Positions 36,601-45,440 of a stretch of 64,000 nucleotides of DNA are shown here, in pieces. The stretch lies in contig NZ_LR732912.1 of assembly GCF_902506065.1 (NCBI RefSeq), positions 3,428,948 through 3,492,947 of the forward strand. The letters are read 5' to 3'. Below the pieces are notes generated by a model. It did no database searches. It was given only the letters and a program-made list of their open reading frames with translations, and was not told the origin of the DNA. Every line of letters starts with the position of its first letter. Positions within the stretch are counted from its first letter, which is position 1. The DNA comes from Arthrobacter sp. 9V (GTDB taxonomy: Bacteria > Actinomycetota > Actinomycetes > Actinomycetales > Micrococcaceae). Position numbers and translations under genes: made by a program.

Positions 36601-39131
36601 TTAGCCGCAGGAAGCATCATGGACCAACCGAGAAAGATCTGATCTTCACCTGAGTCAGCGGGAACGGCCAACATCCGGCCGGCAACTGATTCGCCGGGTC
36701 CCACTAGAGGTAGGTTCCATCCTTCAACAGAGCCAGCATGTTCCACAGAATTTTCCGCTTCAAACAGCGAATGTTCCGCGCCGGCCAGCCAGGCCAACCG
36801 TATCGGATGCAGTGGGCTCAGCAACACAGCTTGGCATCCGTTGTCGCCCTTGACGTCCCATGCACTGACCGACATCGGGTAAGCAGCCCAAAAGACATTC
36901 TCGTCCCTACCAGTGGCACGAGCGGCAACAAGCAGGTCGCCGTATGCGTCCAAGTACTCGCTCAAGGCTGGATCGCCCCAGAGACTGCGCCACGAAGTCC
37001 GTGAGGGCCATTCGAATTCCACCCCTTCACCACGGACATCTTGACGGATAAGAAGTTCCTCAACCCGCAAAGATCGAAATGCCGCGCGGAATCTCTCCGC
37101 TTCTGTCCCGCGAACGAAGTGTTCGTCGACTTTGAAATAGCTGACGCTGTCGAGTGCCCTTCGGGCAGCATCGGGCATCATGAAAGCACCATGATCCTGG
37201 GGTCGGGAGTCCTCTATTCTCATTGATTCATTGCTGGGCATCATTATGTGGCCCAAAGCCTGGACAATCGAGGTGTCTCCCACAACGAGACGGCTTGCGT
37301 AGAAGGCCTCGGCTTGTCCCCGAACCGACCCTTCCGTCGCCGGTTTAGGGCGGTCTGGCACCACTTGCTGCTTGACGGCCGCAGCCAATAGGGCGGACTG
37401 ATGGCCACCACCTGCAGCTACTGGCCGAACACGGAAAGTAAAACTGTTCGCTACGAACTCATTCTCCCCAGTTGGGGCGAAGCGCAGGGCAAACAGATCT
37501 TGCAGAATCGGGTGAGCTCTTAGAGCCACTCCATCCAGAAGTGGCAACGCCATAGCGTTGGGACACCACAGTAGAGCCTGATAGCCGCCAGACACTTCTG
37601 GCAATTCCTCCGCAAACTCCAGCTCGCTGACATCAATAGCGGGCACCGGTGTCCATTCCATTTGCCCGAGGTACGTTATCTTTCCGAGCCCCCCTCTCTT
37701 TTTGAAAGGAGCTGCGGCTAAGAACGTTTGCATCCCCGAAAACACGTAAGCCTTGGCCGTTAGATCATTCCTGACTCGAGTCGCTAGAGGGTCACCACTT
37801 GGCAAAACGACCTTTAGCGTGACCAAACGGAAAGGCGCCGCGCTACGACCATTCCCTCGGGGTCTAATAAACCGTCCAATCGCAATAAGTTCACCGTCTC
37901 CGGCAACTTCTACGGTTCCGACCCAGTCAGCTACGTTGGCAGGCTGACAAAGGATCGTAAGTCCAGATTCCCTAGCCTCGTCTGGGTGCAGACGGTCAAG
38001 GGTAGGAATCCGAACCGTGAGTAACTCAGACTGAAGTTGACGCCCTCCAGCTGAACCATCTGACACGAGCGGGATGAGGAAAGGGCTCTCCGGAAGATCG
38101 GGATCCAGCGCCAGAGACCGTCCCCCTTCCAGGCTAATGTCAAACGTCAAGGTTTCATCATCGCGGGCAGGGCTTCTGAACTGCTCTTCTGTTAAAGCCG
38201 AGAATCGTTCTATGTTTTCAGGCGATGCCCCAACTGTATCGACTAGGCCCAACCAAGCGTTTCCCTCGCGGCTCACTGCGTCGTCAAAGCCATCGAGGTC
38301 GAATTCGGAAAGCGCATGTTCGCCTCCAGTCTCCTTCACTTCCTGCCGTGTGGGAAGTTGTGCGACGCTCATGCGGAATGCGTCTTCGTCACTCCAGGAT
38401 TCCATGAGGGCATCCATTAGGCCTAGCGCACCCGCATCCGACAATATGAAGGACCTCGCAACTCCAGGCTTCGGGGTCGGCAGCGCAAAGCATGCATAGG
38501 CATACTTGTCCAAAGCTTCCGTTAATTCTAAGTGGGTCGCAGCCGCGCGCAATCCGCCTAGTATCTTAGGAATGTTGGAGAGCCCATAATCAACGTGCGC
38601 AAACCAAGCAGAATTCCAGCTTCGTCCGGTATCACCGGCGCGCGAGTGAATGGTTGAAAGCGTTGCTAGAATACCGAGAACGGTATCAGAACATCTCGCT
38701 TTTTGTTGCGAGCTCAAGCCGACCACACTGAATTGCTCACAAACTTCCTGCACTATCTCATTTGAAATTTCGTGCAGGGAAACGGCGCCTTCTGCCTGCT
38801 CAGGAAAGCTCTGTCCAAATATTTCTCGGAACACCTGGACGAAAGATGATAGGTCTGGCTGTCGTCCGTGGACTACGGCCAAATGATCACCCTGACGGTA
38901 TTGAATAGTTCGGGCAGGACTCACGCGTGGGCAGTCAACATCCTGAAGTGATTCCGGACCATTAGTGACCAAGAGGGCAAAAGGCGGATTTAGTCTCTTG
39001 GCTTGGTTAGCTGATCGAACGATCTCTTCTGCCGTATGGCTGGCAATTCCCTCTGGCAAATGGACGTGGCCGAGCCCACTGGTTCTCGCAAGTACGCGAC
39101 CCAAAACTTTGCCCAAAGAACTAGATGCCAT
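33603..39131 (-). CDS. giant PD-(D/E)XK nuclease / HerA-FtsK-like ATPase (DndH/DptH-like)
   Basis: The 1842-aa protein starts at ATG 39131, which has AGGAGA upstream; a longer frame to 39155 overlaps the previous gene. Residues 1-1150 show no motif I know. A nuclease-type site lies at about 1221-1245: RRADLLFI (Asp1223), then VEIKCYG (Glu1240, Lys1242). The C-terminal quarter is a HerA/FtsK-like motor: Walker A VGDLGTGKTE (Lys1513), LIFDYKGDF, and FLLVDEAVN (Asp1730-Glu1731) with LMLQGRQFGYGVMLASQY. Size and C-terminal layout resemble DptH of DndFGH restriction. Overall similarity must be tested. It probably translocates on and cleaves non-self DNA. Confidence 0.8.
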   Translation of the reverse strand: MASSSLGKVLGRVLARTSGLGHVHLPEGIASHTAEEIVRSANQAKRLNPPFALLVTNGPESLQDVDCPRVSPARTIQYRQGDHLAVVHGRQPDLSSFVQVFREIFGQSFPEQAEGAVSLHEISNEIVQEVCEQFSVVGLSSQQKARCSDTVLGILATLSTIHSRAGDTGRSWNSAWFAHVDYGLSNIPKILGGLRAAATHLELTEALDKYAYACFALPTPKPGVARSFILSDAGALGLMDALMESWSDEDAFRMSVAQLPTRQEVKETGGEHALSEFDLDGFDDAVSREGNAWLGLVDTVGASPENIERFSALTEEQFRSPARDDETLTFDISLEGGRSLALDPDLPESPFLIPLVSDGSAGGRQLQSELLTVRIPTLDRLHPDEARESGLTILCQPANVADWVGTVEVAGDGELIAIGRFIRPRGNGRSAAPFRLVTLKVVLPSGDPLATRVRNDLTAKAYVFSGMQTFLAAAPFKKRGGLGKITYLGQMEWTPVPAIDVSELEFAEELPEVSGGYQALLWCPNAMALPLLDGVALRAHPILQDLFALRFAPTGENEFVANSFTFRVRPVAAGGGHQSALLAAAVKQQVVPDRPKPATEGSVRGQAEAFYASRLVVGDTSIVQALGHIMMPSNESMRIEDSRPQDHGAFMMPDAARRALDSVSYFKVDEHFVRGTEAERFRAAFRSLRVEELLIRQDVRGEGVEFEWPSRTSWRSLWGDPALSEYLDAYGDLLVAARATGRDENVFWAAYPMSVSAWDVKGDNGCQAVLLSPLHPIRLAWLAGAEHSLFEAENSVEHAGSVEGWNLPLVGPGESVAGRMLAVPADSGEDQIFLGWSMMLPAAKSRPKRLAPPDRIGNAVTPGAAVSGLNATAVDAALRSFRRMHPHISTLTVDLHALDRQNRLTEIDDSVLALAEEWGSAKTGRLIGGVRVLDSVRREGPVPRDAVTKLVRDNRDMLLTWSRYAPQSEAKVWCNIRLLQDSGTIVRVDSGGGSHGVLGEVPLRRFESSLNRLSDRRSSLSQPAIPSTVGWGSFSRALEACETGDSAPLIEAAMMRRDVADTTADWTVMGESFLSPAIMAELMDAHSEGARMLWEWRPPVFERSPDVPFMERRPFVSIAKVPDSFGQQLERLLAKATGREDIAQLKRRVMSSLGSRGVGLSSLLSMGGTHVAGAVGFYLTFGLFDKAVSDGSNRFVVPIDAADYFLRTLSGQANHGQHQRRADLLFIEMRDDELILCPVEIKCYGLKGDSIGSRLPAQGASALDEPLEQLAASARLLQNIEFRAAEVAGADRVIWMNSLATLVETAARLSSTVDSPVDFARRLSSLVDGRMAVRLGKPLLTYLQHGSTTSGGQHFYAGEVGTADAPVRGLIADTAKVFEALEGPEASVVHAWRELVDWAVEEPNEEGILASRTAPEVLRQDFDESADGSSGVQNQHDYTPESLPLTGVRSQLPSVPPVNAVASKVSGISGDGIRINVGNLLGSIGQAPVDFWPSNTKLNQMNVGIVGDLGTGKTELVKALISQIREQAAEKQPFIPTSMLIFDYKGDFQKEEFVSRIGAVVLEPHEIPLNVFMPVTGEHSRLPYQQAAAFVDVLRKIYRGVGPVQSSLLNEAVRNLYDRNDNRPPTLAEVRAEYLEKSGNPDSVSSILDSFVLSQIFSSDRSKLMPFGELLNGRVVVVALDRLGPDQSAKNALVALFLNLYYDNMLRSDRPPFQGTEPQLRFLKSFLLVDEAVNIMRYDFQVLMDLMLQGRQFGYGVMLASQYLSHFKEGRENFGQPLRTWFIHKVPSVNARELASLGLPDLAQDVPRRIPELRQHEVLYKSLGYDEGRFVRVKPYYERYGL

Positions 39132-39138
39132 GATTCTC

Positions 39139-40554
39139 CTAGAAAGCACTCTCAACTATTACCGCGTGATCGGCGTCGGCGCTGCCACGCGCCATTCCTG
39201 CACGTTCGAGCAAGGACACTAAGTCCCCAAGCTCGGGGCGCATTCCAAGAATGGTAAGGTCACGCAAGACGTCTCCGACATTGCATTGTGTTCCCGGAGA
39301 ACCACATGCGAGACTGGCAACCACCGCTATCCACTCGGTACCGGGATCTATGACAAGATATCGCCGACCGCGCGTTTTAAGAATGCCGTAGTAATCCGTG
39401 AACGGGCCGCTTGACTCCCTCACCTGAAGACCGTATTTTACGGTTTCCCAAACAAGTTTGCCGGCATCCTTTTTTCCAGCAATCTCTGCAGCAAGGGATG
39501 ATCTGAAGTCACTTTGGGCAGCTGACCGTAGAAATGCGATCGCATCTGGATTTCCATCCAAGTCTTTGATGCGTTCCTTGAGGACCTTTCGGATACTTTC
39601 CCCTCTTGAAATACGTCCTTTTATGGTGGCGCCAACGTCTCTGACGGAGACCGAGGAGCGGCTCGACTGCCATGGCAAAGGGGACCTAACCGTCCCTCGA
39701 AGTTCCTCAAGCGTATCGGGAATAGCGTTCTGAACGATCGCAGCGCCCAGAGCCTCATACCAGGCGTATTCCCAAAGAAATCCGAGCCCCATTGCCAGTC
39801 GCAATACCGTGGTTGCCCAGTCGACCCACACACGAGCAGGCAGCGCCCCGACCCATTCATCAGAGGTAAGGGCCCGCCAAGACTTAGCAAACCATTCATA
39901 GGGCGTTTCTGGATACAGCCCGCACCAGTCAACGCTGTCCTCCGCAATCGGAAATGAACTGCGTCTTCGGAATCCGTCTTGAAAGACCGTCGACATCATG
40001 GAGGAATCTATGGCGCTAAGCAAAGGGTCCAGCGCAAGTCGCGCGTCCGAAGCCCGTAACCAGAGTTCAGTCGCTGACGCGGACGGGCCTCCGGGCGGAT
40101 GACCAACCGTAAATAGGCTTTCAATTATGGCACCAAAGTCCGGTGGTCCTTGCTTCACGAGCACACCACGCGGGTTCTGCATTAGCGCTAGGGCCGGCGT
40201 CATGGGGCTGGAAGGCTGATTTCCTGTTTTCTCAATTCGAATTCCAGCCACGCTAGATGAGACCGCATCTCCAAGCAATCTATCGGACGCGGTCGTACTT
40301 ATGCCCCGATGCCTCAGCTGCCTGCCGAGAGTTTCAGCAGCATCGTCTTCCGGCTTGGTCGGGCGAAGCGAGAGATACAAAGTTTCTTTCGGTTGCGCTT
40401 TATACATTAAGCCAATCGGCTTTTCCGACTCCTCGTTGCGTACCGATTCATAGGCCCGCCAGGCTAGAGCCGATATCAGTGCCTCTGGCACTGAAAAGTA
40501 CTCAGGCCTGTTAAATGGGAGAAGGAGCTGATGTGCGGCGGCGACTCTGGTCAT
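39139..40554 (-). CDS. 471-aa protein of unknown function (position of DndG)
   Basis: Its start overlaps the stop of the 817-aa ATPase gene by 4 nt and it ends 7 nt before the 1842-aa gene, so the three are translationally linked. No Walker, nuclease or membrane motif is visible. It is mostly helical with Trp/Tyr-rich stretches (WVDWATTVLRLAMGLGFLWE). The order ATPase, middle protein, giant HerA-like protein matches DndF-G-H, where DndG is also poorly characterised. Homology to DndG is not claimed. Confidence 0.7.
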   Translation of the reverse strand: MTRVAAAHQLLLPFNRPEYFSVPEALISALAWRAYESVRNEESEKPIGLMYKAQPKETLYLSLRPTKPEDDAAETLGRQLRHRGISTTASDRLLGDAVSSSVAGIRIEKTGNQPSSPMTPALALMQNPRGVLVKQGPPDFGAIIESLFTVGHPPGGPSASATELWLRASDARLALDPLLSAIDSSMMSTVFQDGFRRRSSFPIAEDSVDWCGLYPETPYEWFAKSWRALTSDEWVGALPARVWVDWATTVLRLAMGLGFLWEYAWYEALGAAIVQNAIPDTLEELRGTVRSPLPWQSSRSSVSVRDVGATIKGRISRGESIRKVLKERIKDLDGNPDAIAFLRSAAQSDFRSSLAAEIAGKKDAGKLVWETVKYGLQVRESSGPFTDYYGILKTRGRRYLVIDPGTEWIAVVASLACGSPGTQCNVGDVLRDLTILGMRPELGDLVSLLERAGMARGSADADHAVIVESAF

Positions 40555-43004
40555 CGAGGTTGCTCCTGCTGGGTCAACTGGACCTCTTGATCGCCATCTG
40601 CCAGACAGAATTCGGCCCCCAGGAGATGGGCCGACAGTAGCCGCGATGCGCGGACACGTTCAAGCCTCGGAGCGGTCACATCGATCAAATCCGTCACACC
40701 AATGAAATCATCGACGCATGCTAAAGCCTCCCTGATCAATGGAAAATCCAGCGAAACGCTGCTCATCCTGGTTCCATCTGTTCGAATCGTAAGTAGAACT
40801 TGTTCGCCTTGTCCTGCACGGTCAGTTGTCAGTTCAGGCTCCTTCACGCGGACGGCCAGTTTAGGAATGCTAACTCTACCGGTGATTGGCTCGGTTCGGC
40901 TGTCAAACAGCGGAAGAATAGATGATCCAGACGCATTAGGATTTCGTTTAGGCCGAAGCAAAGTCCTCAACGGGGATTTCAGGCCGTCAGGCAAATGCGG
41001 AGATTGAACCCAAGTAGTAATTAGCATCTCGATCTCGCGCCTAAAAGCACTGATTCCGTGAGATACGGCATAGAGACGTGTCAAGTAGGCACCATACCAG
41101 CCAGTTGCGTCCAGTCGTTTATCGTCCTTCAAATGGGCTTGTTGCATTAGTTTAGAGAAGGCCTCGTCCAAGCGCTTGTCAAAGTCGGTAACAATGTCGC
41201 GCATCGGTGAATTATTGGGCAATGACTCCAAGAGGCTTTGCAGGGGAGTTCCATCTGATGCATGCACACTGAATGCATCAGAGACTGGCGTTGCCCAGCC
41301 TTCATCGGGACTGTCAGGATCAGAACCGGGGACCGCGTCAGTTACTGGGTCAGCAGGCACTAATAGCTTCAAGACTGGATCACGCGTTGAACCTTCAGAC
41401 GCGGATGCCCACTCGCCTGCTCCAAATATGCTTTGGTTAAAACGGAGCCCCGACAGTCGTTGCATTCGTTGGAAATCATCTTCGGCGCTTTGTCCCACAG
41501 GCTGGTTTGCAACGATGAATTCGCGAAGATTGCCTCTCGCCATGCGTATCGGGGCATCGCCTACCAAAGCCCTCGTAAGAAACCCCCAGAGTTCGCGATA
41601 GGTCATGCGGGTTGCCGACATTAACTCGGCACTCCGCGCCAGAGTCAACAAACCTGTCCTGATCTGGGGGGAGCGCAGTGAATGTAGGTTTGCTATGACT
41701 GGATTTACAAGCATGGTTGAGTACTCATCACGAGCATCGACGTCCGGGATTTGGAGTACCGTCAGGACGTTGGTAAGCAAGTCTGCCGCTGGCGACAGCA
41801 CGTCCCTTATCTCTCGGCGACGAGCCAGAGGAACAATTCGATAGTCTTCGGCAGATACTCGCGAATCCGCACCTATAGTTATTGCTGGACGCTCTTCAAA
41901 CAAAGAGCACTCATCAACGAACACCGCGAGGATGTTGGCGACAGGGTTCCCTAAATGACTGAGTTGGGCCGATTTGACGAAATCGCGGCCCGCCTGACGC
42001 GAGAGGCGCCAGACGGACTCGTCCGGCCCCTTGGCAACAGAGCCATAGAGCCAGCGAACCAACACGTCGCCGGCGGTCCAGTCCTGAGACTCCCGAGATC
42101 TGGAATCAGCCATCTCCTCCACGAGCACACCTCTGTTGACGCAAGCCATCAAATTAAGTGGGCGTGATGTTGGCAGTGGTCCTACATCGTCTACGGCTCC
42201 ATTGATATCGGATATCAGCGGGGCAGCGTTGGACGTCTCCAGACTGATGGTGGCATCGTTGATGACAACGACATCACTCCTAGTCCCTTTATATTCATAA
42301 ACTCGATGGGCCAGACCCTCGTCATGCTCGTTCTCCGCATGTAGGCCCTCGACGACGTGGGCTGTGGCATGGGATTTTCCCGCTCCAGGCCCGCCTACTA
42401 GGAACAGGAATCGGGCCGGTTCCCCGGCTGCGATGCCGGCTTTCAGCCAGTTGCATGCCTCCTCGACTCCGGCAGGACGGAGAGCAGACGGCCAAATTGA
42501 ATCAACGGGATGATCGGGTCGCGCCGCGACATCGGTTCCCCCCGTCGCGCGGTCCCACAGACCTGCGAGACGGTGCCATATAGCGTCGTCCTGCATGACA
42601 GGTGCGGTCGGTTCAAACAACGGTCCTCTTTCGTTGGAGGCGGCGGCCGGTTTGGGAGCATCGGTTGGAGATTGCATCAGGGACTTCGGCTGAGTATCCC
42701 ACGAACCGATCAACGAGTCTCTTGTGTTGAGCTGTCTCATAACTGCTACTCGCAGCGCTTCTTGCACATGGCTCCGTGGCTTATATCCAACGACGAACGG
42801 GTGGTCGATCTCGGCCAAAACATGGCTGATGTTGCAGAATTTAAACTCAATTGAGCCTTTACTGCGACCCGTCAACGATTGCAGGTGCCGATTATGAGCG
42901 ATCTTTGAGTAGGCTAGACCGCGCCTCTCACTATCCAGCATTTCAAAGTATGCCTCCAACAGCGCGTTTGTCTCGTCTTCATTCCACGGTCTCTGTTCCC
43001 CCAC
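40551..43004 (-). CDS. 817-aa AAA-type ATPase with McrA-N-like DNA-sensing domain (DndF/DptF-like)
   Basis: Residues 1-95 (WNEDETNALLEAYFEMLDSE, GRSKGSIEFKFCNISHVLAE, GYKP) match the N-terminal domain seen in ScoMcrA-like restriction proteins of actinobacteria. An ATPase domain follows: Walker A FLVGGPGAGKSHAT (Lys210), Walker B-like VVVINDATI (Asp250). The C-terminal half is helical with no nuclease motif. The start is GTG 43004. It is first of the five-gene leftward operon, facing a divergent operon. It may sense DNA modification state and license the motor, by analogy with DptF. Confidence 0.78.
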   Translation of the reverse strand: MGEQRPWNEDETNALLEAYFEMLDSERRGLAYSKIAHNRHLQSLTGRSKGSIEFKFCNISHVLAEIDHPFVVGYKPRSHVQEALRVAVMRQLNTRDSLIGSWDTQPKSLMQSPTDAPKPAAASNERGPLFEPTAPVMQDDAIWHRLAGLWDRATGGTDVAARPDHPVDSIWPSALRPAGVEEACNWLKAGIAAGEPARFLFLVGGPGAGKSHATAHVVEGLHAENEHDEGLAHRVYEYKGTRSDVVVINDATISLETSNAAPLISDINGAVDDVGPLPTSRPLNLMACVNRGVLVEEMADSRSRESQDWTAGDVLVRWLYGSVAKGPDESVWRLSRQAGRDFVKSAQLSHLGNPVANILAVFVDECSLFEERPAITIGADSRVSAEDYRIVPLARRREIRDVLSPAADLLTNVLTVLQIPDVDARDEYSTMLVNPVIANLHSLRSPQIRTGLLTLARSAELMSATRMTYRELWGFLTRALVGDAPIRMARGNLREFIVANQPVGQSAEDDFQRMQRLSGLRFNQSIFGAGEWASASEGSTRDPVLKLLVPADPVTDAVPGSDPDSPDEGWATPVSDAFSVHASDGTPLQSLLESLPNNSPMRDIVTDFDKRLDEAFSKLMQQAHLKDDKRLDATGWYGAYLTRLYAVSHGISAFRREIEMLITTWVQSPHLPDGLKSPLRTLLRPKRNPNASGSSILPLFDSRTEPITGRVSIPKLAVRVKEPELTTDRAGQGEQVLLTIRTDGTRMSSVSLDFPLIREALACVDDFIGVTDLIDVTAPRLERVRASRLLSAHLLGAEFCLADGDQEVQLTQQEQPR

Positions 43005-43198
43005 ACTGCCAAGATACCTGGCCTAAGGGCTTTGATTGGGTAAGACTCGAACGGCCAGCAATACGTGAAGCATCGGGGGGACGCCTTCCTGATCCCAGCG
43101 AACATGATGTACAGCGTGGTGATAGACACGAACCTTGCAGCCTTTTGTCGGCCCCTAGTGGTGACTCTGGTCGAGACCCGGGGGGCTATGATGAGCCC

Positions 43199-43774
43199 AT
43201 GCCAGTTGGGGATTGCGAAAATGCGTTTGTTGAGGCTGCACTTGCACACGGTATTCGACTCGTCCGTTACAAGAAGCCGTGGCTGAATCAACAAGGCCAC
43301 TTTGGCCTTCCCGATACCGCTTCTAATGTTGCAGTTCCGTTGGAGAGAATCTTTGCATCACTTGGTGGCAATCCTGCAGAACAGTCCGTCAAACGAACGA
43401 CTCCACTCCCTGGCGACTTCATGCATGAAAGCACTGGAACGCTCATCGAAGTCGACGAGGCGCAGCATTTCACCAGCTTTCGGCTGCATACCTTCAGCTT
43501 TTACCCTGACGTGCCGCTGGGATTTGACGTGAAGGAATATTCGTCACTGTGTAGACGCCACTCGCAATCAGCAGATAAGTACAGACGTGCAAAGTCCGCC
43601 GCAGCCTTTGGCGTTGGTGGAAGGCAAAGACAACGCGCCTATTACGATGCATTGCGCGATCTGGCTACGACCGCCATGGGGCACCCACCCCTGATTCGCA
43701 TCCCCGCACCGGATGGCAATGGCAAAGCCGCCTTCGAGCGTAACCTCGAGCGGCTCCTCAATGCCCTTGCATAA
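43199..43774 (+). CDS. predicted nuclease-fold protein (IEVDE-QHF type)
   Basis: The 191-aa protein starts at ATG 43199 (GGGGG upstream); the open frame extending left to 42851 overlaps the opposite ATPase gene and has no coding character. GTLIEVDEAQHFTSFR resembles the IEvDG-x-qH strand of PD-(D/E)XK-like proteins. FDVKEYSSLCRRHSQSADKY and GRQRQRAYYDALRDLA are strongly patterned. I do not know a named family. It leads a rightward operon with the SIR2, GIY-YIG and DUF6308 genes. Confidence 0.65.
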   Translation: MPVGDCENAFVEAALAHGIRLVRYKKPWLNQQGHFGLPDTASNVAVPLERIFASLGGNPAEQSVKRTTPLPGDFMHESTGTLIEVDEAQHFTSFRLHTFSFYPDVPLGFDVKEYSSLCRRHSQSADKYRRAKSAAAFGVGGRQRQRAYYDALRDLATTAMGHPPLIRIPAPDGNGKAAFERNLERLLNALA

Positions 43775-43823
43775 AACTCAAACTTGCCCAGTTCAGACCC
43801 AAAGCTTCGGATGACGCCGCCCC

Positions 43824-45440
43824 ATGACCATGCCTCATGTTTTCGTCACGATGGCGGACATTCTGAACCTGGAATGCGACGCCTGGCTCCTTCCCACGGA
43901 CTCCTTTCTAACCATTAGCCGTCATTGGCTCGGTGCCCACGAAGACCTGCAACAACTTGCGGCGGCGTCATGTGGAGTCGACTTCCGCGCGGGGCGCCTC
44001 TTCGCCCAAGCTATGAAGGACTGGGATCAAACATCGCCTCTCCCGGTACTCACTGCGGTTCCCAACAACATGGTTTGGGGACCACAGGTCGTAGCCGAAC
44101 GAATAGAAGCATTTGTCAAAGCCGCGAAAGACATTCTTCGAGGGCCAACTTCGCACAGGCCGTACCCTCTGCTGGCAATGCCGTTTTTTGGTACTGCTGG
44201 TGGTGGTGCCGGACGACATCTTGGCGCTACACTGCGAGACATCCTCGATTGCGCCTCAGACCTGAGCGAGCGCTATTCAGTGGACATCGTTCTGGTTCTC
44301 CAAGATCGGGCCGCTTTCTCTCTCGCCCAAAAACTTCGCCGTGAAGCGCATGCCGCCGGGAGCGGATGGAGACCATTGGATGCGCAGCTTCAGGCCAAGG
44401 CCGTCACCCTCGGCGGCAAAGCGAAGGCTGGCCACATCGTGCCCTTCTTGGGGGCCGGCATTAGTGTTAGCGCGGGTGCACCTACTTGGGGTCAACTGCT
44501 GGAGCGCCTACGCGATGGCATCGACCTGGCGGACGCCTCGAACGTAGACTTTGACAGGCTCGGTCCCCTGGACCACGCCAGCGTCCTCGAGCAGATGTAC
44601 GTCGATCAGCGTGGTTCCCGGGCGGAATTCGAAAAGGCGGTGGCCGCCGTCGTCGATTTACCTCGTTATGGACTAGCACCGGCTCTCTTGGCAACCTTGC
44701 CGTCAACTGGCACTATCACACTCAACTACGATCGTCTCTTCGAGATGGCCTGCGCGGACGCTCAACAACCGCGAACTGTATTACCGGAGAATGGTCCAAG
44801 CGTCGGCGGCGAGTGGTTGTTGAAACTTCATGGCTCAGTCAGCAAGCCGGACACAATCGTACTAACCCGAGACGACTACCTCGGCTTCAACAGCAATCGC
44901 GCAGCCTTGTCCGCTCTGGTAAAAGCACACTTACTGACGCATCACTTGCTGTTCGTCAGTTTTGGCCTTGCTGATGACCATTTTCACGAGATCGTTCACG
45001 ACGTGCGAAGGGCCCTGCCGAGCCACGACCCGGAAAGGCAGCAGATGGGCACAGTTCTCAGCCTGTTTGACGAGCCTCACCAACGACTGGTTTGGTCCGG
45101 CAAGCTCGACATCCTCCCCATGGCCGGACCGTTCCCCAAGGGGACGATAAGCAAGGACGAACGGGACGCAGCCATCCAAGAGGCCGGCCGCGACATGGAA
45201 ATCTTCCTGGACATGACAGCTGCATACGCGGCCGACGACCACTCGTACCTGCTTGCTCCCGCCTATACACGAGGACTCAGCGCGGACGAGTTTGAACTGC
45301 GTCAGCATCTGTTGGCACTTGCAAGACAGCAATCAACACCGGCCACCGCGGAAGTGTGGGGTGTCATCAGCAAGACGCTCAAAAATTTGGGATACGTCCC
45401 CGATGCGGTTTACACAGACAGCGCAGATCATGAAAATTGA
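43824..45440 (+). CDS. macro-like domain fused to SIR2 domain, predicted NADase defence effector
   Basis: The 538-aa protein has an N-terminal region (about 1-165) with macro-domain features: VTMADILNLECDAWLLPTDS and a Gly-rich FFGTAGGGAGRHLG. A SIR2_2-type domain follows: FLGAGISVSAGAPTW (GAG at 210-212), TLNYDRLFE (Asn301-Asp303), KLHGSVSKP (His336) and LTRDDY. SIR2 domains in defence systems such as Thoeris and DSR deplete NAD+. A macro-like domain could sense ADP-ribose-type ligands. It overlaps the GIY-YIG gene by 11 nt. Confidence 0.82.
   Translation: MTMPHVFVTMADILNLECDAWLLPTDSFLTISRHWLGAHEDLQQLAAASCGVDFRAGRLFAQAMKDWDQTSPLPVLTAVPNNMVWGPQVVAERIEAFVKAAKDILRGPTSHRPYPLLAMPFFGTAGGGAGRHLGATLRDILDCASDLSERYSVDIVLVLQDRAAFSLAQKLRREAHAAGSGWRPLDAQLQAKAVTLGGKAKAGHIVPFLGAGISVSAGAPTWGQLLERLRDGIDLADASNVDFDRLGPLDHASVLEQMYVDQRGSRAEFEKAVAAVVDLPRYGLAPALLATLPSTGTITLNYDRLFEMACADAQQPRTVLPENGPSVGGEWLLKLHGSVSKPDTIVLTRDDYLGFNSNRAALSALVKAHLLTHHLLFVSFGLADDHFHEIVHDVRRALPSHDPERQQMGTVLSLFDEPHQRLVWSGKLDILPMAGPFPKGTISKDERDAAIQEAGRDMEIFLDMTAAYAADDHSYLLAPAYTRGLSADEFELRQHLLALARQQSTPATAEVWGVISKTLKNLGYVPDAVYTDSADHEN

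Noticed and set aside
31586..43004. Druantia, DISARM or BREX assignment
   Set aside because: No DUF1998 helicase, DrmA/DrmB, BrxC/PglZ or N6-adenine methyltransferase is present.
42851..43198. N-terminal extension of the IEVDE nuclease-like protein
   Set aside because: It is antisense to the ATPase gene and reads as low-quality peptide; ATG 43199 gives a compact protein.
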